A DNA stretch of 64,000 nt, taken from contig NZ_JAAGKM010000010.1 of the NCBI RefSeq assembly GCF_019308355.1, forward strand, positions 16,302 through 80,301, in the 5' to 3' direction. This stretch comes from Empedobacter falsenii (lineage in GTDB: Bacteria; Bacteroidota; Bacteroidia; Flavobacteriales; Weeksellaceae). A model generated the notes under the pieces. That model ran no database searches. It was not told the origin of the DNA and saw only the letters and a list, made by a program, of their open reading frames with translations. The translations under genes and the position numbers were made by a program. Positions 36,289-45,670 of the stretch are shown in pieces (position 1 is the stretch's first letter; each line of letters opens with the position of its first letter).

Positions 36289-37740
36289 TTAATTTACATC
36301 CCACCAAACACGCGTATTGATGTTATCTGGTCCCATTTGTTGAAGTGCGTTCTGATAGCCTTCTGGGTTATAATTTCTAACACTTGTTGGATAAAGCATA
36401 CGACGAGGCATTTTTTTATCATTCAACATGGTAGAAGTTGTCGGTAATTTTGGAAAACCAGTTCTTTTATATTCAAACCATTGTTGGTAATCTGTAAAGA
36501 ATAAAGCAAAATATTTTTGATCGATGATACGTTCTAACGTATTGTTGTATTTAATTTTTTCTTGTGCCATAAATTCAGCAGTAGGCTCGATATTCGTCCA
36601 TAATTGTACAGCAGCTTTTACAGCTTTATCATAATGAGTTTTTGCATCACCACCTAAACCTTTTTGAGCCATTTCAGCTTTTATAAACTCAACTTCAGCA
36701 TAAGTCATTAATGGAATTTTCATCGGAGCGATAACAATTGCATTGTTAGGAGATGACGGATTGAATTTGTAATCAGAACTATTTCCTTCGTAAGCTGCAG
36801 GAACTCCTTTGTAACCTAATGAAGAACCATCCAAATTAGAAGCTTTATTGACTAAAATTGGTAAACGAGGATCATTAGTTTCATTCATTTTATCAATAAA
36901 AAATGTTGTGAATGTTCGGCTATCTCTATAATCTTGTGCTCTTGGCCAAGGAGATAAACTTGGTGCTAAACCAGAAATTTGTAAAATAGCAGATTCTGAT
37001 TCACTTTCGAAAACAGGATAAGTTGTCGGATTATCAATTATTTTTTTAAGTTCTGTTAAGGCAGATGCATCACGATTCGAAATTCTTAATAATAATCTCA
37101 TTTTAAGAGAATTTGTGAATTTTTTCCAACGTGTTATATTGATGTTTTTTTCACTACTTGGGAATAAAATATCTGTACCATATTTCAGACCTAAATTAGT
37201 TACATATAATTGATTTGCTTTTTCTAAATCATTTAGTAATTGCTTATAAATATCTTCTTGTTTGTCAAACTTAGGTTTTGTAATACCTTCTTCGGCTTTT
37301 GCTGCTTCTGTAAAAGGAACATCGCCAAACATATCGGTTAAATTAGAAATTACCAATGAGCGAAGCGTCAATGCAATTGCTTGATAATTTACATCTCCTT
37401 CTTTTTCAGAAACCTTCAACATTTCTTCTAAATTTACGAGATTTTTATAAGCATTATTCCAAGTAGAGTTTCCTGTTCCTGTTGTTACATCATATCTATG
37501 AAGCCCCATAGCATTGCTTGGAAAAGGGATGTGTACTTGCATTAATTGTGCTGTGATATCATAGTTTTTTAGAACATTGTTTTCAGCTAAATTATATAAT
37601 ACAGGATTTAAAACGGAACCTGAATTAATTTCTGTGATTAAGTTTGGATCTTCATTTGCTTTCTCAAAATCGTTTGTACAAGAGAAAACAGTTGAAATTA
37701 TAGTGAAGGCAAAAAATAGTTGAATTGAAATCTTTTTCAT
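36289..37740 (-). CDS. SusD/RagB-like outer-membrane lipoprotein
   Basis: 483-residue surface lipoprotein (lipobox VFSCT, C21) of the SusD family, SusD_2/RagB-type layout. It begins NDFEKANEDPNLI, has TPR-like helices (NYQAIALTLRSLVISNLTDMFGDVPFTEA is the classic segment), and later shows PLMTYAEVEFIKAEMAQKGL. It acts as the lid of the adjacent SusC channel and captures ligand outside the cell. It starts 23 bp after susC and is the last gene of a two-gene operon. No glycoside hydrolase is linked, so the cargo is not given by context. Confidence 0.93.
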   Translation of the reverse strand: MKKISIQLFFAFTIISTVFSCTNDFEKANEDPNLITEINSGSVLNPVLYNLAENNVLKNYDITAQLMQVHIPFPSNAMGLHRYDVTTGTGNSTWNNAYKNLVNLEEMLKVSEKEGDVNYQAIALTLRSLVISNLTDMFGDVPFTEAAKAEEGITKPKFDKQEDIYKQLLNDLEKANQLYVTNLGLKYGTDILFPSSEKNINITRWKKFTNSLKMRLLLRISNRDASALTELKKIIDNPTTYPVFESESESAILQISGLAPSLSPWPRAQDYRDSRTFTTFFIDKMNETNDPRLPILVNKASNLDGSSLGYKGVPAAYEGNSSDYKFNPSSPNNAIVIAPMKIPLMTYAEVEFIKAEMAQKGLGGDAKTHYDKAVKAAVQLWTNIEPTAEFMAQEKIKYNNTLERIIDQKYFALFFTDYQQWFEYKRTGFPKLPTTSTMLNDKKMPRRMLYPTSVRNYNPEGYQNALQQMGPDNINTRVWWDVN

Positions 37741-37763
37741 TTTAATAAATTGAATGTTGTAAA

Positions 37764-40700
37764 TTATAATGAAGCTTTTAAGGTTACTCCATACGTTGCT
37801 GTTGACGGCATTTGTCCCATTTCAACTCCAGGTACATAAGTATTTCCATTTAATGATGCTGTTTCTGGATCGTATAAAGGAAAATCACTAATCGTGAATA
37901 AATCGCGTCCGTAAACTGTTAATGACAATGCTTGTAAACCTGTTTTTGATAATAATCTTTTAGGAAAATCAAATGTTAAACTCACATCTCTTAATTTTAA
38001 ATATGAAGCTTCGAATGAATTAGATTCTACATTTGCACGACGATTATATTCAGCATAATAAGTTGCCACATCAGCTTTTGTTGTATTTGGAGAATAAGTT
38101 CCGTCAGCATTCAATACAACACCATTTCCAATGATGTAACCATCTTCTCGACCAGGTAAAGAATCTGCCAATTTTCCTTGCTCCATCATTTTATGGTAAC
38201 TTTGTGAATAGACAATTCCACCATATTGTCCGTCTAAAGTAAAACTGAAACGCAATGTTTTGTATTTGAATTCGTTTGTAAACCCTGCTCGCCATTTTGG
38301 AGTTGCATCGCCAACGTATTCTAACGATCCATTTTTAATAGGAACACCAGTTTTTTTGTCATAAATGATTTGTCCCGCATCGTTTCTTACAAATTTTTCA
38401 CCATATAGAGCTGTAGAAGAACCGCCAACTTTAGCAATTTGATAAACTGTTCCAGATTGACCAAGAATCATTTGATCACCTTCTATTCCTTCTACTAAAG
38501 ATTTTACTTTGTTTTCATTTTTAGACCAAGTTCCAATCATTTTCCATTCAAAATCTTTACTTTTAATTGGAGAATACGTAGCTGCTATTTCAATTCCTCG
38601 GTTTTCAATTTCTCCTCCATTTACCACTCTTCTTGAATAGCCAGTTGTGATATCATTTGGTAATTCGAAGATTTGATTTTTTGTACTTTGTTGATAAACT
38701 GTAAAATCTAAGCTTAATCTTTTCTTGAATAATAAAGCCTCGAAACCAGTTTCCCATGATGTTGTAGATTCAGGTTTAATATCAGGATTAAATAATCTTC
38801 CAGGTACTACTGCAGATGCTGTAAAATCGCTTTGATCGTAATATCTATTTGTCCAACCTGTTGTACCTCCGTTACCAACTTTTGCAAATGATAAACGGTA
38901 TTTTAAGTAATTAATAGGTCCTTTTATTTTGAATAAATCTGACAGAATAAAACTTGAAGAGACTGAAGGATAAAAGAATGAGCTATATTTTACTGCAACA
39001 GAAGAATTCCAGTCGTTACGACCTGTAAAATCAACGAAAATCATGTCTTTCCAACCAAATGAAGCCATTCCGTATAATGAATTTTCTTTTAAATTAGAAT
39101 CAGAAGTTCTAGCAAAAGGAGAAGTTAATCCATTCGAAAGTTTATAAACACCAGGAGAAGCTAGTCCATCTACCCAAGCGGTTAAATTTCTGTATTCATA
39201 ATTTTTTCTATTACCTCCAACATTTGCATTGAAACCAAAATCTCCCCATTTATCAGTATAAGTTAATAAGAAATCGATATTTGTTTCAGTTTTAGATATG
39301 TCTTGTCTTTTGTAATATCCATTCGGCGTACGATTCATATCAAATGGACGTTTTTGTTCGCGCAATTGAGTATAGGTATTAATTGCAGGACGTAACATTA
39401 AGCTTAATTTATTGCTTAATTTAAAATCTGCTCTAATATTTCCAACAATTTGATTACTACTCATTGGATTAACAGCTTCGTAAGCAATAGCATAAGGATT
39501 GTCCATGTATGAACTAAATGGGCGAATCATTTTTACTCCATTGAAATCCTTTTTCCAAATTGGTTTGTACCAATTTAAATCTACGTTTGGATTTTGGAAG
39601 ATCATAAAATAAGCAATAGATCCGTTATTGTAACCAGTTCCTGGTAAATTATCACTTGTTTTGCGAGTATAGTTTAAGGCAGTCGAAACTTTGATGCGAT
39701 CACTTACTTGATAGTTTCCATTAATAGCAGCAGTATAATTTTCGTAGCCTGTATTTGGCATAATCCAGCTATTTTTCTGATGTCCAATAGAAGCTCTCAT
39801 ACTTCCTTTGTCATTTCCACCAGAAAGTGTAACTGCATTACTGAAAGTGAAACCAGTTTGCCAAAACCCTTTTCTATTATCTTTATACGCACGCCATAAA
39901 GTTCTTTCAGCCCCTTGTTTTTCTAAAGTTGGATCATATTGAAAAAATGATTGTCCGTCAAATTTTGGTCCGAATGCAGAAGAAGTACTTCCTGTATTTG
40001 GTCCATCTGCTGAGGTTTGATATGAGTAATAAGGATTGCCGTTTTTATCGAAACTTTTTCCAGTTCCTTGACCATATTCATATTGAAAATCTGGCCAATT
40101 GTTAATAACGTCAATAGCTACAGTTGATTTATATTCTAAACCTAATTGTTTACCTTTTTTACCTGATTTTGTTGTTATAATTAAAGCTCCATTTGCAGCT
40201 TTGTTTCCATAAAGAGCCGCTGCAGAAGGACCTTTTAAAACGGTTACACTTTCGATATCTGCTTGATTGATGTCAGAAATACCGTTACCAAAATCGATAG
40301 GTGAATCATTGCCCATGTAAGCAGTATTGTTTCCAGAAGAAGTCATTTCTGTACTCATTGGAACACCATCGATGACAATTAAAGCGTAATTTTTTGATTG
40401 GTCGATTGAATTTGCTCCGCGCAAAATAATTTGCTGAGAATTGATTGGTCCATTTCCTCCAGAAATAATATTAAGACCAGCTACTTTTCCTTTCAATCCC
40501 GAAGACCAGTTATTCGCTTCTGCTGTTGCAAGTTCTTCCGAACCTATATTTTGTTGAGCAAATCCTAATTTTTTCTGCTCTCGCTTTATCCCCAAAGCAG
40601 TTACAATTACCTCATTCAGTTGGTTAGATTCTTCTTGTAAAGTAATTTTTACTTGAGAAATATCTTTCGGTGTGTATTCAATAAATTTGTGTTGAGATGA

Positions 40701-40967
40701 ATTTACCAATAATGTAGGATGAGCAACATTTACTGAAACAAATTCGAAAAAACCATCTCCGTCTGTAAATGTTTTAAAAGATGTTCCCTTGATGATGATT
40801 TCTACATCTGCAATTCCTAATCCGTTTTGATCAACGATTTGACCTTTGATTGGATTTTGATCTTGAGAAATCGATTGATGATAATCTGTTTCGGTATAAG
40901 TTTTAGCATTGGCGTGTAAACTTAAAAATCCACCTAGTAGAAGTAGTGGTAATTTTAATTGCTTCAT
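37764..40967 (-). CDS. SusC/RagA-like TonB-linked outer-membrane protein
   Basis: 1067 residues from ATG 40967; I prefer this over the ATG at 41009 because MKQLKLPLLLLGGFLSLHANA is a proper signal peptide. A CarboxypepD_reg-like domain (IKGQIVDQNGLGIADVEI, about 40-115) is followed by a TonB plug (QIILRGANSIDQSKNYALIV then DGVPM, and VTVLKGPSAAALYGN, about 120-260), then a large barrel ending in TYGVTLKASL. It would import a ligand held by SusD using TonB energy. A TAGTTTTG element on the minus strand (41007-41014) could be its promoter. Confidence 0.94.
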   Translation of the reverse strand: MKQLKLPLLLLGGFLSLHANAKTYTETDYHQSISQDQNPIKGQIVDQNGLGIADVEIIIKGTSFKTFTDGDGFFEFVSVNVAHPTLLVNSSQHKFIEYTPKDISQVKITLQEESNQLNEVIVTALGIKREQKKLGFAQQNIGSEELATAEANNWSSGLKGKVAGLNIISGGNGPINSQQIILRGANSIDQSKNYALIVIDGVPMSTEMTSSGNNTAYMGNDSPIDFGNGISDINQADIESVTVLKGPSAAALYGNKAANGALIITTKSGKKGKQLGLEYKSTVAIDVINNWPDFQYEYGQGTGKSFDKNGNPYYSYQTSADGPNTGSTSSAFGPKFDGQSFFQYDPTLEKQGAERTLWRAYKDNRKGFWQTGFTFSNAVTLSGGNDKGSMRASIGHQKNSWIMPNTGYENYTAAINGNYQVSDRIKVSTALNYTRKTSDNLPGTGYNNGSIAYFMIFQNPNVDLNWYKPIWKKDFNGVKMIRPFSSYMDNPYAIAYEAVNPMSSNQIVGNIRADFKLSNKLSLMLRPAINTYTQLREQKRPFDMNRTPNGYYKRQDISKTETNIDFLLTYTDKWGDFGFNANVGGNRKNYEYRNLTAWVDGLASPGVYKLSNGLTSPFARTSDSNLKENSLYGMASFGWKDMIFVDFTGRNDWNSSVAVKYSSFFYPSVSSSFILSDLFKIKGPINYLKYRLSFAKVGNGGTTGWTNRYYDQSDFTASAVVPGRLFNPDIKPESTTSWETGFEALLFKKRLSLDFTVYQQSTKNQIFELPNDITTGYSRRVVNGGEIENRGIEIAATYSPIKSKDFEWKMIGTWSKNENKVKSLVEGIEGDQMILGQSGTVYQIAKVGGSSTALYGEKFVRNDAGQIIYDKKTGVPIKNGSLEYVGDATPKWRAGFTNEFKYKTLRFSFTLDGQYGGIVYSQSYHKMMEQGKLADSLPGREDGYIIGNGVVLNADGTYSPNTTKADVATYYAEYNRRANVESNSFEASYLKLRDVSLTFDFPKRLLSKTGLQALSLTVYGRDLFTISDFPLYDPETASLNGNTYVPGVEMGQMPSTATYGVTLKASL

Positions 40968-41006
40968 GACTGTAAAAATGAAATGTTTATGTGTTAAAAA
41001 TTTTAA

Positions 41007-41014
41007 CAAAACTA
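41007..41014 (-). promoter_or_regulatory. Candidate -7 element of the susC-susD operon
   Basis: TAGTTTTG on the minus strand fits TANNTTTG, 40 bp before the start codon. No clear -33 TTG is present, so activation by a regulator may be needed. Confidence 0.35.
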
Positions 41015-41162
41015 GAACTTCTGTTTATGAAGTTGTTTAACTCAGGATTAAGAGATTTTTAAGTAAACATTACTAAAATAGAGGTCTTGATATTAGTTTT
41101 ACATTTGAATAAAGGTTTATTGATTTTTATTTAACATGAATAAATTGTAAAATATTTTATTT

Positions 41163-41190
41163 AAAAAAGCCACTTCAAAAGAAGTGGCTT
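41163..41190 (-). terminator. Intrinsic terminator of the phosphoesterase gene
   Basis: A perfect 10-bp stem AAGCCACTTC / GAAGTGGCTT with an AAAA loop. On the minus strand it is followed by T residues. Confidence 0.9.
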
Positions 41191-41211
41191 ATCAAGATGT
41201 GTATAAAACGG

Positions 41212-42765
41212 TTATTTAATAACTTCGAAAGAAGATTTTTCTGTAAAAGTGTTTCCGTACAAATCGGTTGCGCGAACTTCAATTGGATAAGTTCCAACTT
41301 TTAACTTATTCGGTAAACGAACAGACCAAATATGTTTCGAAATTTCTGGAGCAGAAGGTCTGTTACCAATATTTGTAATTTCTGCATTATCAATTTTCAT
41401 GATGGTTTCCATATAATTGTAATCAACTGTTGGATCCCAATTCATCCCTTTCCATTCACCATTATTTACGCGATATTCCACTTTATTCGATTCATGTCCC
41501 ATAAAGAAATTAGCATATAAAAAAGCACGATTGCGTTTACCTTCTTTTACTTTTTTTGTGTGGTACAAGTCGATTTGTTTTTCTTTTGGTGAATTTGCAA
41601 CTTTATAATCAAATTTATATTGATTACCATCTACATGCAAAAAGGCATAACCTTTTGGTGTACCATCGCGCATCGTAGAAGCCGGAACTCCTTTAGCGTC
41701 TTTTGGTCCAGAATACCAATCACCAGAAGTTGTTCCAACATTGTACTCGTGATGAGGTTTTTGTTGTTGCCAACCATCTTGATTTGCATAAAAAATCTGT
41801 TCTTGGAAATGTGTATGAGCAGACATCGAAACTGTATTTGGATAATCTTTTAACAATTCGAATAATTGATTTCTATCTTCTGGACGTGTGTCACGCAACG
41901 GAATATGAAATGCTAAAACAATTAAATGATCTTTTGGAACAAATTTTAAATCATTTTTGATAAACTCTAATTGATCAGGACGGAAACCTCCCCAATATCC
42001 TTTTCCATCACGAGGATCTGGATATAAAATATCATCTAAAACAATAAAATGTGCTTTACCGATATTATATGAATAATTATTTGGACCGAAATTTTTCTCG
42101 AACGTTTCATCCGAATATTGATCTTCTTTTGCATCATAATTCATATCGTGATTTCCCATAACATTGTACCAAGGTAAACCAACTTTCGAAACAGCTTTTA
42201 TATAAGATGGATGCAAATTCAAATCATCACCAACCAAATCTCCTAAAGAAAGTCCGAATTCCATTCCTTTAATTCCTTTAACATCATCAATTACACCTTT
42301 AGAGAAATACTCGATTTCTTCTTCTGTATAAGCTTGAGGATCACCAAAAATTAAAGCCGAAAATTTTTCGTTTTCTTTTGTAGGAATTAAAGCAAAATCA
42401 ATACTCTTTGGAGTATTTCCAGTCGGAGCAGAACCTGCATATTCTAATTTTGGAGAGCCATTAGGTTTGTTGATGTAGTAGAATTGTGGCTGATTGAATT
42501 CGTTTGTAGGAACTTTGTAATTTGTTGGTTTAATGACAAACAAAATAGTTTCGTTATCAATCTCGATTTGATATTCTCCTTTATCATTTGTCGAAACAAC
42601 TTGTTTTCCGTTACTAATTTGCACGTTTGCCAAACGTTTTTCTGATTTATCGAATTTATTGTTTTGATTTTTATCTTCAAAAACAATTCCTTTAGCAAGT
42701 TGTTGAGCGTTGACAGAAGTATAAAAACTTCCAAATAATACCAGCGATAATACGATTTTTTTCAT
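41212..42765 (-). CDS. Secreted calcineurin-like phosphoesterase
   Basis: 517-residue exported metallophosphoesterase with a signal peptide (SLVLFGSFYTSVNAQ). An N-terminal SdrD-B-like sandwich (about 22-115, KGIVFEDKNQNNKFDKSEKR) is followed by the calcineurin-like domain (about 130-340) with metal motifs FGDPQAY, LGDLVGDD, MGNHDMNYD, AFHIPL and SAHTHFQ. A C-terminal beta-sandwich (about 360-517) ends in EVRATDLYGNTFTE. This is the layout of the family named for its calcineurin-like C-terminal domain. It should hydrolyse phosphomono- or diesters outside the cytoplasm. It stands upstream of a SusC-SusD pair in the same direction but has its own terminator, so a shared substrate is only suggested. 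Confidence 0.9.
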   Translation of the reverse strand: MKKIVLSLVLFGSFYTSVNAQQLAKGIVFEDKNQNNKFDKSEKRLANVQISNGKQVVSTNDKGEYQIEIDNETILFVIKPTNYKVPTNEFNQPQFYYINKPNGSPKLEYAGSAPTGNTPKSIDFALIPTKENEKFSALIFGDPQAYTEEEIEYFSKGVIDDVKGIKGMEFGLSLGDLVGDDLNLHPSYIKAVSKVGLPWYNVMGNHDMNYDAKEDQYSDETFEKNFGPNNYSYNIGKAHFIVLDDILYPDPRDGKGYWGGFRPDQLEFIKNDLKFVPKDHLIVLAFHIPLRDTRPEDRNQLFELLKDYPNTVSMSAHTHFQEQIFYANQDGWQQQKPHHEYNVGTTSGDWYSGPKDAKGVPASTMRDGTPKGYAFLHVDGNQYKFDYKVANSPKEKQIDLYHTKKVKEGKRNRAFLYANFFMGHESNKVEYRVNNGEWKGMNWDPTVDYNYMETIMKIDNAEITNIGNRPSAPEISKHIWSVRLPNKLKVGTYPIEVRATDLYGNTFTEKSSFEVIK

Positions 42766-42899
42766 TGTGTGAATCTCTTGTTTTGTAGATGTTAAAATTC
42801 TATATTTTATGCGGTACTCGGATTAACACAACAATAAGTAAAGATTAAATTTAAGTAAATAAGAATAACATATTTTCAAATTTAATAATGGATGAATAA

Positions 42900-42930
42900 T
42901 TGTCTTTGATTATTAAATATTCTAAATTTG
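42900..42930 (+). promoter_or_regulatory. Promoter of the MFS transporter gene
   Basis: TTG at 42900-42902 and TAAATTTG at 42923-42930 give a good Bacteroidota promoter with a 20-bp gap. Confidence 0.55.
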
Positions 42931-42949
42931 TAACCGATTGCATTATGTT

Positions 42950-44158
42950 ATGGAAGAGAAATTAAGCATGAGTTCACGACAAATTTTCATGCAAATTATA
43001 GGTTATGTAAGTTTTTCATTTATAGGTTATTTACTGATAGGTTTACCTTTGGCTATTCTACCTATTTTTATTACAAAAACATTAGGTTTTACTGAGCTTG
43101 TAGCGGGTATTGTAATTAGTTTGCAATATGTGACAACTTTTATATTGAGAGGTTATGCCGGAAAAATTGTAGATACAAAAGGTCCTAAACCAGCCGTTTT
43201 ATTGAGTATGAGTTTGTTTATTTTAGCTGGAGTTTTATTATACTTTTGTTACTTCACAAGAAACAATCATTTTTTGTCATTAGCTATTCTTGTACTTGCG
43301 AGATTGGTTACTGGTGCAGCAGAAGGAATGGTAGGTGGAAGTCCGATAAACTGGGCAATTTTAAAAATTGGACAACAACATACAGCGAAAGCAATTTCTT
43401 ATAATGGTGTTGCTAGTTATGGTGCATTGGCAATTGGAGCACCATTGGGAGTTATCTTAAATCAATATTTTGGACTTGGTTTTATTGGTTTGTTTAGTAT
43501 TGTTTGTGCGATTATAGGTTATTTTTTAGCTAGAAATAAAGAGAATATATTAACTGCAGTTTCAAAAGTTCCGCAACCATTTATAAGTGTATTGAAAACA
43601 GTTGCTCCTTTTGGAATTTGTTTAGCACTTGCAGGTCTTGGATTTGGAGGAATTTCCAATTTTATAACACTTTACTACGACTTTTATAGTTGGTCGAATG
43701 CAGCTTTATGTTTAAGTGTTTTCAGTTTATTGTTTATTGCAGGACGATTATTTTTTAATAGTTCAATTAATACATTAGGAGGATTAAAAGTTGGAATTAT
43801 TTGCATGATAGTCGAAACGATAGGTTTATTAATTCTTTTTAGTGCGCCAAATTCTTTTATCGCTCTTATTGGTGCAGGTATTACAGGAATTGGTTTTTCA
43901 TTGGTTTTTCCTGCGATGGGAGTAGAGGCTGTTGCTTTGGTTTCAGATAATAGTAAAGGAGCTGCTTTAGCTGCGTATGGCTTGTTTATTGATATCTCAT
44001 TGGGAATTACAGGTCCTCTAATTGGTGGTGTTATCAGTTTGTTTGGAATGTCAAACTTATTTGGTTTTTGTAGTTTGTTTGTGTTTATAGGATTATTGTA
44101 TAGTTATTATTTACAAACAAAAAAAAATCGTTCAGAATTTAATAATTCCGAACGATAA
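42950..44158 (+). CDS. MFS transporter (YhhS/arabinose-efflux-like)
   Basis: 402-residue transporter of the major facilitator superfamily with twelve predicted membrane helices. The loop 2-3 motif is visible (RGYAGKIVDTKGPKPAVLL, residues about 66-84), and AAEGMVGGSPINWAI matches the YhhS/YfcJ-like branch, which exports sugars, drugs or metabolites. ATG 42950 is preferred to TTG 42938. Its last 20 bp overlap the 3' end of the convergent DUF5715 gene. The substrate is unknown. Confidence 0.88.
   Translation: MEEKLSMSSRQIFMQIIGYVSFSFIGYLLIGLPLAILPIFITKTLGFTELVAGIVISLQYVTTFILRGYAGKIVDTKGPKPAVLLSMSLFILAGVLLYFCYFTRNNHFLSLAILVLARLVTGAAEGMVGGSPINWAILKIGQQHTAKAISYNGVASYGALAIGAPLGVILNQYFGLGFIGLFSIVCAIIGYFLARNKENILTAVSKVPQPFISVLKTVAPFGICLALAGLGFGGISNFITLYYDFYSWSNAALCLSVFSLLFIAGRLFFNSSINTLGGLKVGIICMIVETIGLLILFSAPNSFIALIGAGITGIGFSLVFPAMGVEAVALVSDNSKGAALAAYGLFIDISLGITGPLIGGVISLFGMSNLFGFCSLFVFIGLLYSYYLQTKKNRSEFNNSER
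44118..44156 (-). terminator. Terminator of the DUF5715 gene inside the MFS coding sequence
   Basis: A stem ATCGTTCaGAATT / AATTCcGAACGAT (12 pairs, one mismatch, TAAT loop) spans 44127-44156... the 3' codons of both convergent genes. On the minus strand it is followed by nine T residues (44119-44127), the normal form of an intrinsic terminator. The DUF5715 stop codon (44139-44141) lies at the hairpin loop. Confidence 0.75.
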
Positions 44159-44720
44159 TATGAAAACATCTAATTTTAGATTCTTTTACGTAGTAAATTT
44201 TACCTGTTCTAACATAATTTTTTAGCACTTGTTCTAACTCTTTTTCTAGTTTAGAATCAGGTCTAATTTTATGATTAAACCTAACATAAGAAATATCAAA
44301 AGCAGCACCAAAATTATGTGAACTATCATTAGAAGAAGCATTTTTATTAATTCCTCTCAAACGATTTTGATCATGTAGCGTTCGTGTCATTGATGTAACA
44401 ACGAAAAAATTTTGACCTGTTGTTTTTACAAAATCTCTTGCAATACTTGTCAAAATATCTCGACCTTTTGGAATAAGATACGAATGACTATGCGTTAAAT
44501 CACCAACTCGCCAACCATAACCACGTTGTTTTATTTTAACCAATTTACCTTGATTGATATATTTGTTCAACTTTTTATCACCATCAATTAGCTCAAGTTT
44601 ATGAGATTTTGCGGCATTCAAATGCTGAACATATTCTTTAGAAGGTTCTATAATAACTCGAGATTGAGCGTAACCGAATAAAGAAGAGCAAATAAAAAAA
44701 GTTGTTAAAAATTGTTTCAT
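44139..44720 (-). CDS. DUF5715 exported protein, M15/VanY-like zinc site
   Basis: 193-residue exported protein (signal ending FGYAQ). The C-terminal half has the metal pattern of VanY/M15-type D,D-carboxypeptidase-like proteins: SSHNFGAAFDISY (H135 and D142, matching SxHxxGxAxD) and a late CFHIIVR (H187). MTRTLHDQNRLR precedes it, where relatives carry a substrate-binding Arg. It is a paralogue of the next gene upstream (44764-45408). A peptidoglycan-directed role is inferred from the motif. A TATTTTTG element (44738-44745, minus) could be its own promoter. Confidence 0.8.
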   Translation of the reverse strand: MKQFLTTFFICSSLFGYAQSRVIIEPSKEYVQHLNAAKSHKLELIDGDKKLNKYINQGKLVKIKQRGYGWRVGDLTHSHSYLIPKGRDILTSIARDFVKTTGQNFFVVTSMTRTLHDQNRLRGINKNASSNDSSHNFGAAFDISYVRFNHKIRPDSKLEKELEQVLKNYVRTGKIYYVKESKIRCFHIIVRNY

Positions 44721-44763
44721 GATTCAATTCTCTTCTGCAAAAATAGAAAAGAACTTTTATATA

Positions 44764-45408
44764 TTACATTGTTGTTGATTTAAATTGATCGGGATTACGA
44801 ACCGTTACATGAAAACAGTGTTGTCTATATTCTTTGATATAGTAAATTTTACCGTCTTCTTGCAATTGTTTTAAAATCGCTTCTAAATTATCACGATGAG
44901 TTTTGCTATACGTATATTTATTATTGAATTTTGTATACGACAAATCAAAAGAAGCACCATAGTTATGAGAACTTTCGCCTTTTGCTGCATTGCTATTTAC
45001 TCGTCTTAAACTTGCTTGACTTTCTTCAGAACGGGTAAGCGAAGTTACAGTAATTGTAGCATTGTTTTCGTCCAGAAATTTTGAAGCAATTCGTTCCAAC
45101 ACAGTTTTTGCTCTGTTATTTAAAAAAGCTTTACTGTGTGTTAATTTCTCAATTGTGTACCCATTTCCTTCTTCAGGAATTGCAACTAATTTTTTTGTAG
45201 CAACTAAACCTTCAATATCATCAAAACTCTTCACGATTGGAATGTTGAATGATTCTGCTGCCATTAAATGATCGTCATAAGTTACTTTTTTTGTAGAGAT
45301 AGAAGTGGATGAAGAGGCAGAATTTTCTGCTAAAATGTAACTTTCTTGACTTTGAGCTGAAATAAATATTCCGCTAAAAAGACAAGAAAGGGCAATTAAT
45401 TTTTTCAT
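44764..45408 (-). CDS. DUF5715 exported protein, paralogue of the next gene
   Basis: 214-residue exported protein (signal ending FISAQ), then a Ser-rich stretch (about 28-40) and the same domain as the downstream neighbour. Zinc-type residues are conserved: H148 and D155 in SSHNYGASFDLSY, and H200 in CFHVTVR. SLTRSEESQASLRRVNSNAAKGE aligns with the neighbour's SMTRTLHDQNRLRGINKNASSND. The two genes are 43 bp apart and must come from a tandem duplication. A TAATTTTG element at 45428-45435 (minus strand) lies just upstream. Confidence 0.8.
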   Translation of the reverse strand: MKKLIALSCLFSGIFISAQSQESYILAENSASSSTSISTKKVTYDDHLMAAESFNIPIVKSFDDIEGLVATKKLVAIPEEGNGYTIEKLTHSKAFLNNRAKTVLERIASKFLDENNATITVTSLTRSEESQASLRRVNSNAAKGESSHNYGASFDLSYTKFNNKYTYSKTHRDNLEAILKQLQEDGKIYYIKEYRQHCFHVTVRNPDQFKSTTM

Positions 45409-45623
45409 GTTTTAAATTATTACGCGACAAAATTAGAAGTTACAATTTAATAAAGACTTGTTAAAAATTATAATATTTAGGTAAACTTTTTTTAAAATTT
45501 TCTTAAATCTGTTCTCAAAATAGCATTGCTAGATAGATTGATAGAAATTTAAATTTCATCACATTTGAAACATAAAATATTCTTAAATATAAATTCTAAT
45601 AGATTAAATCCTACTAAATTCGC

Positions 45624-45631
45624 TATTTTTG
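45624..45631 (+). promoter_or_regulatory. Candidate -7 element of the aguB-bla-aguA operon
   Basis: TATTTTTG fits TANNTTTG, 39 bp before the aguB start. No good TTG -33 element is visible. If used, it would drive the metallo-beta-lactamase as well. Confidence 0.4.
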
Positions 45632-45670
45632 TAATTATTATTCATTTTTATTTTTAGACCTATTTATAAA

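Noticed and set aside
41620..41960. Two plus-strand open frames opposite the phosphoesterase gene
   Set aside because: They lie opposite conserved catalytic motifs of a full-length enzyme and show no family pattern or signal peptide.
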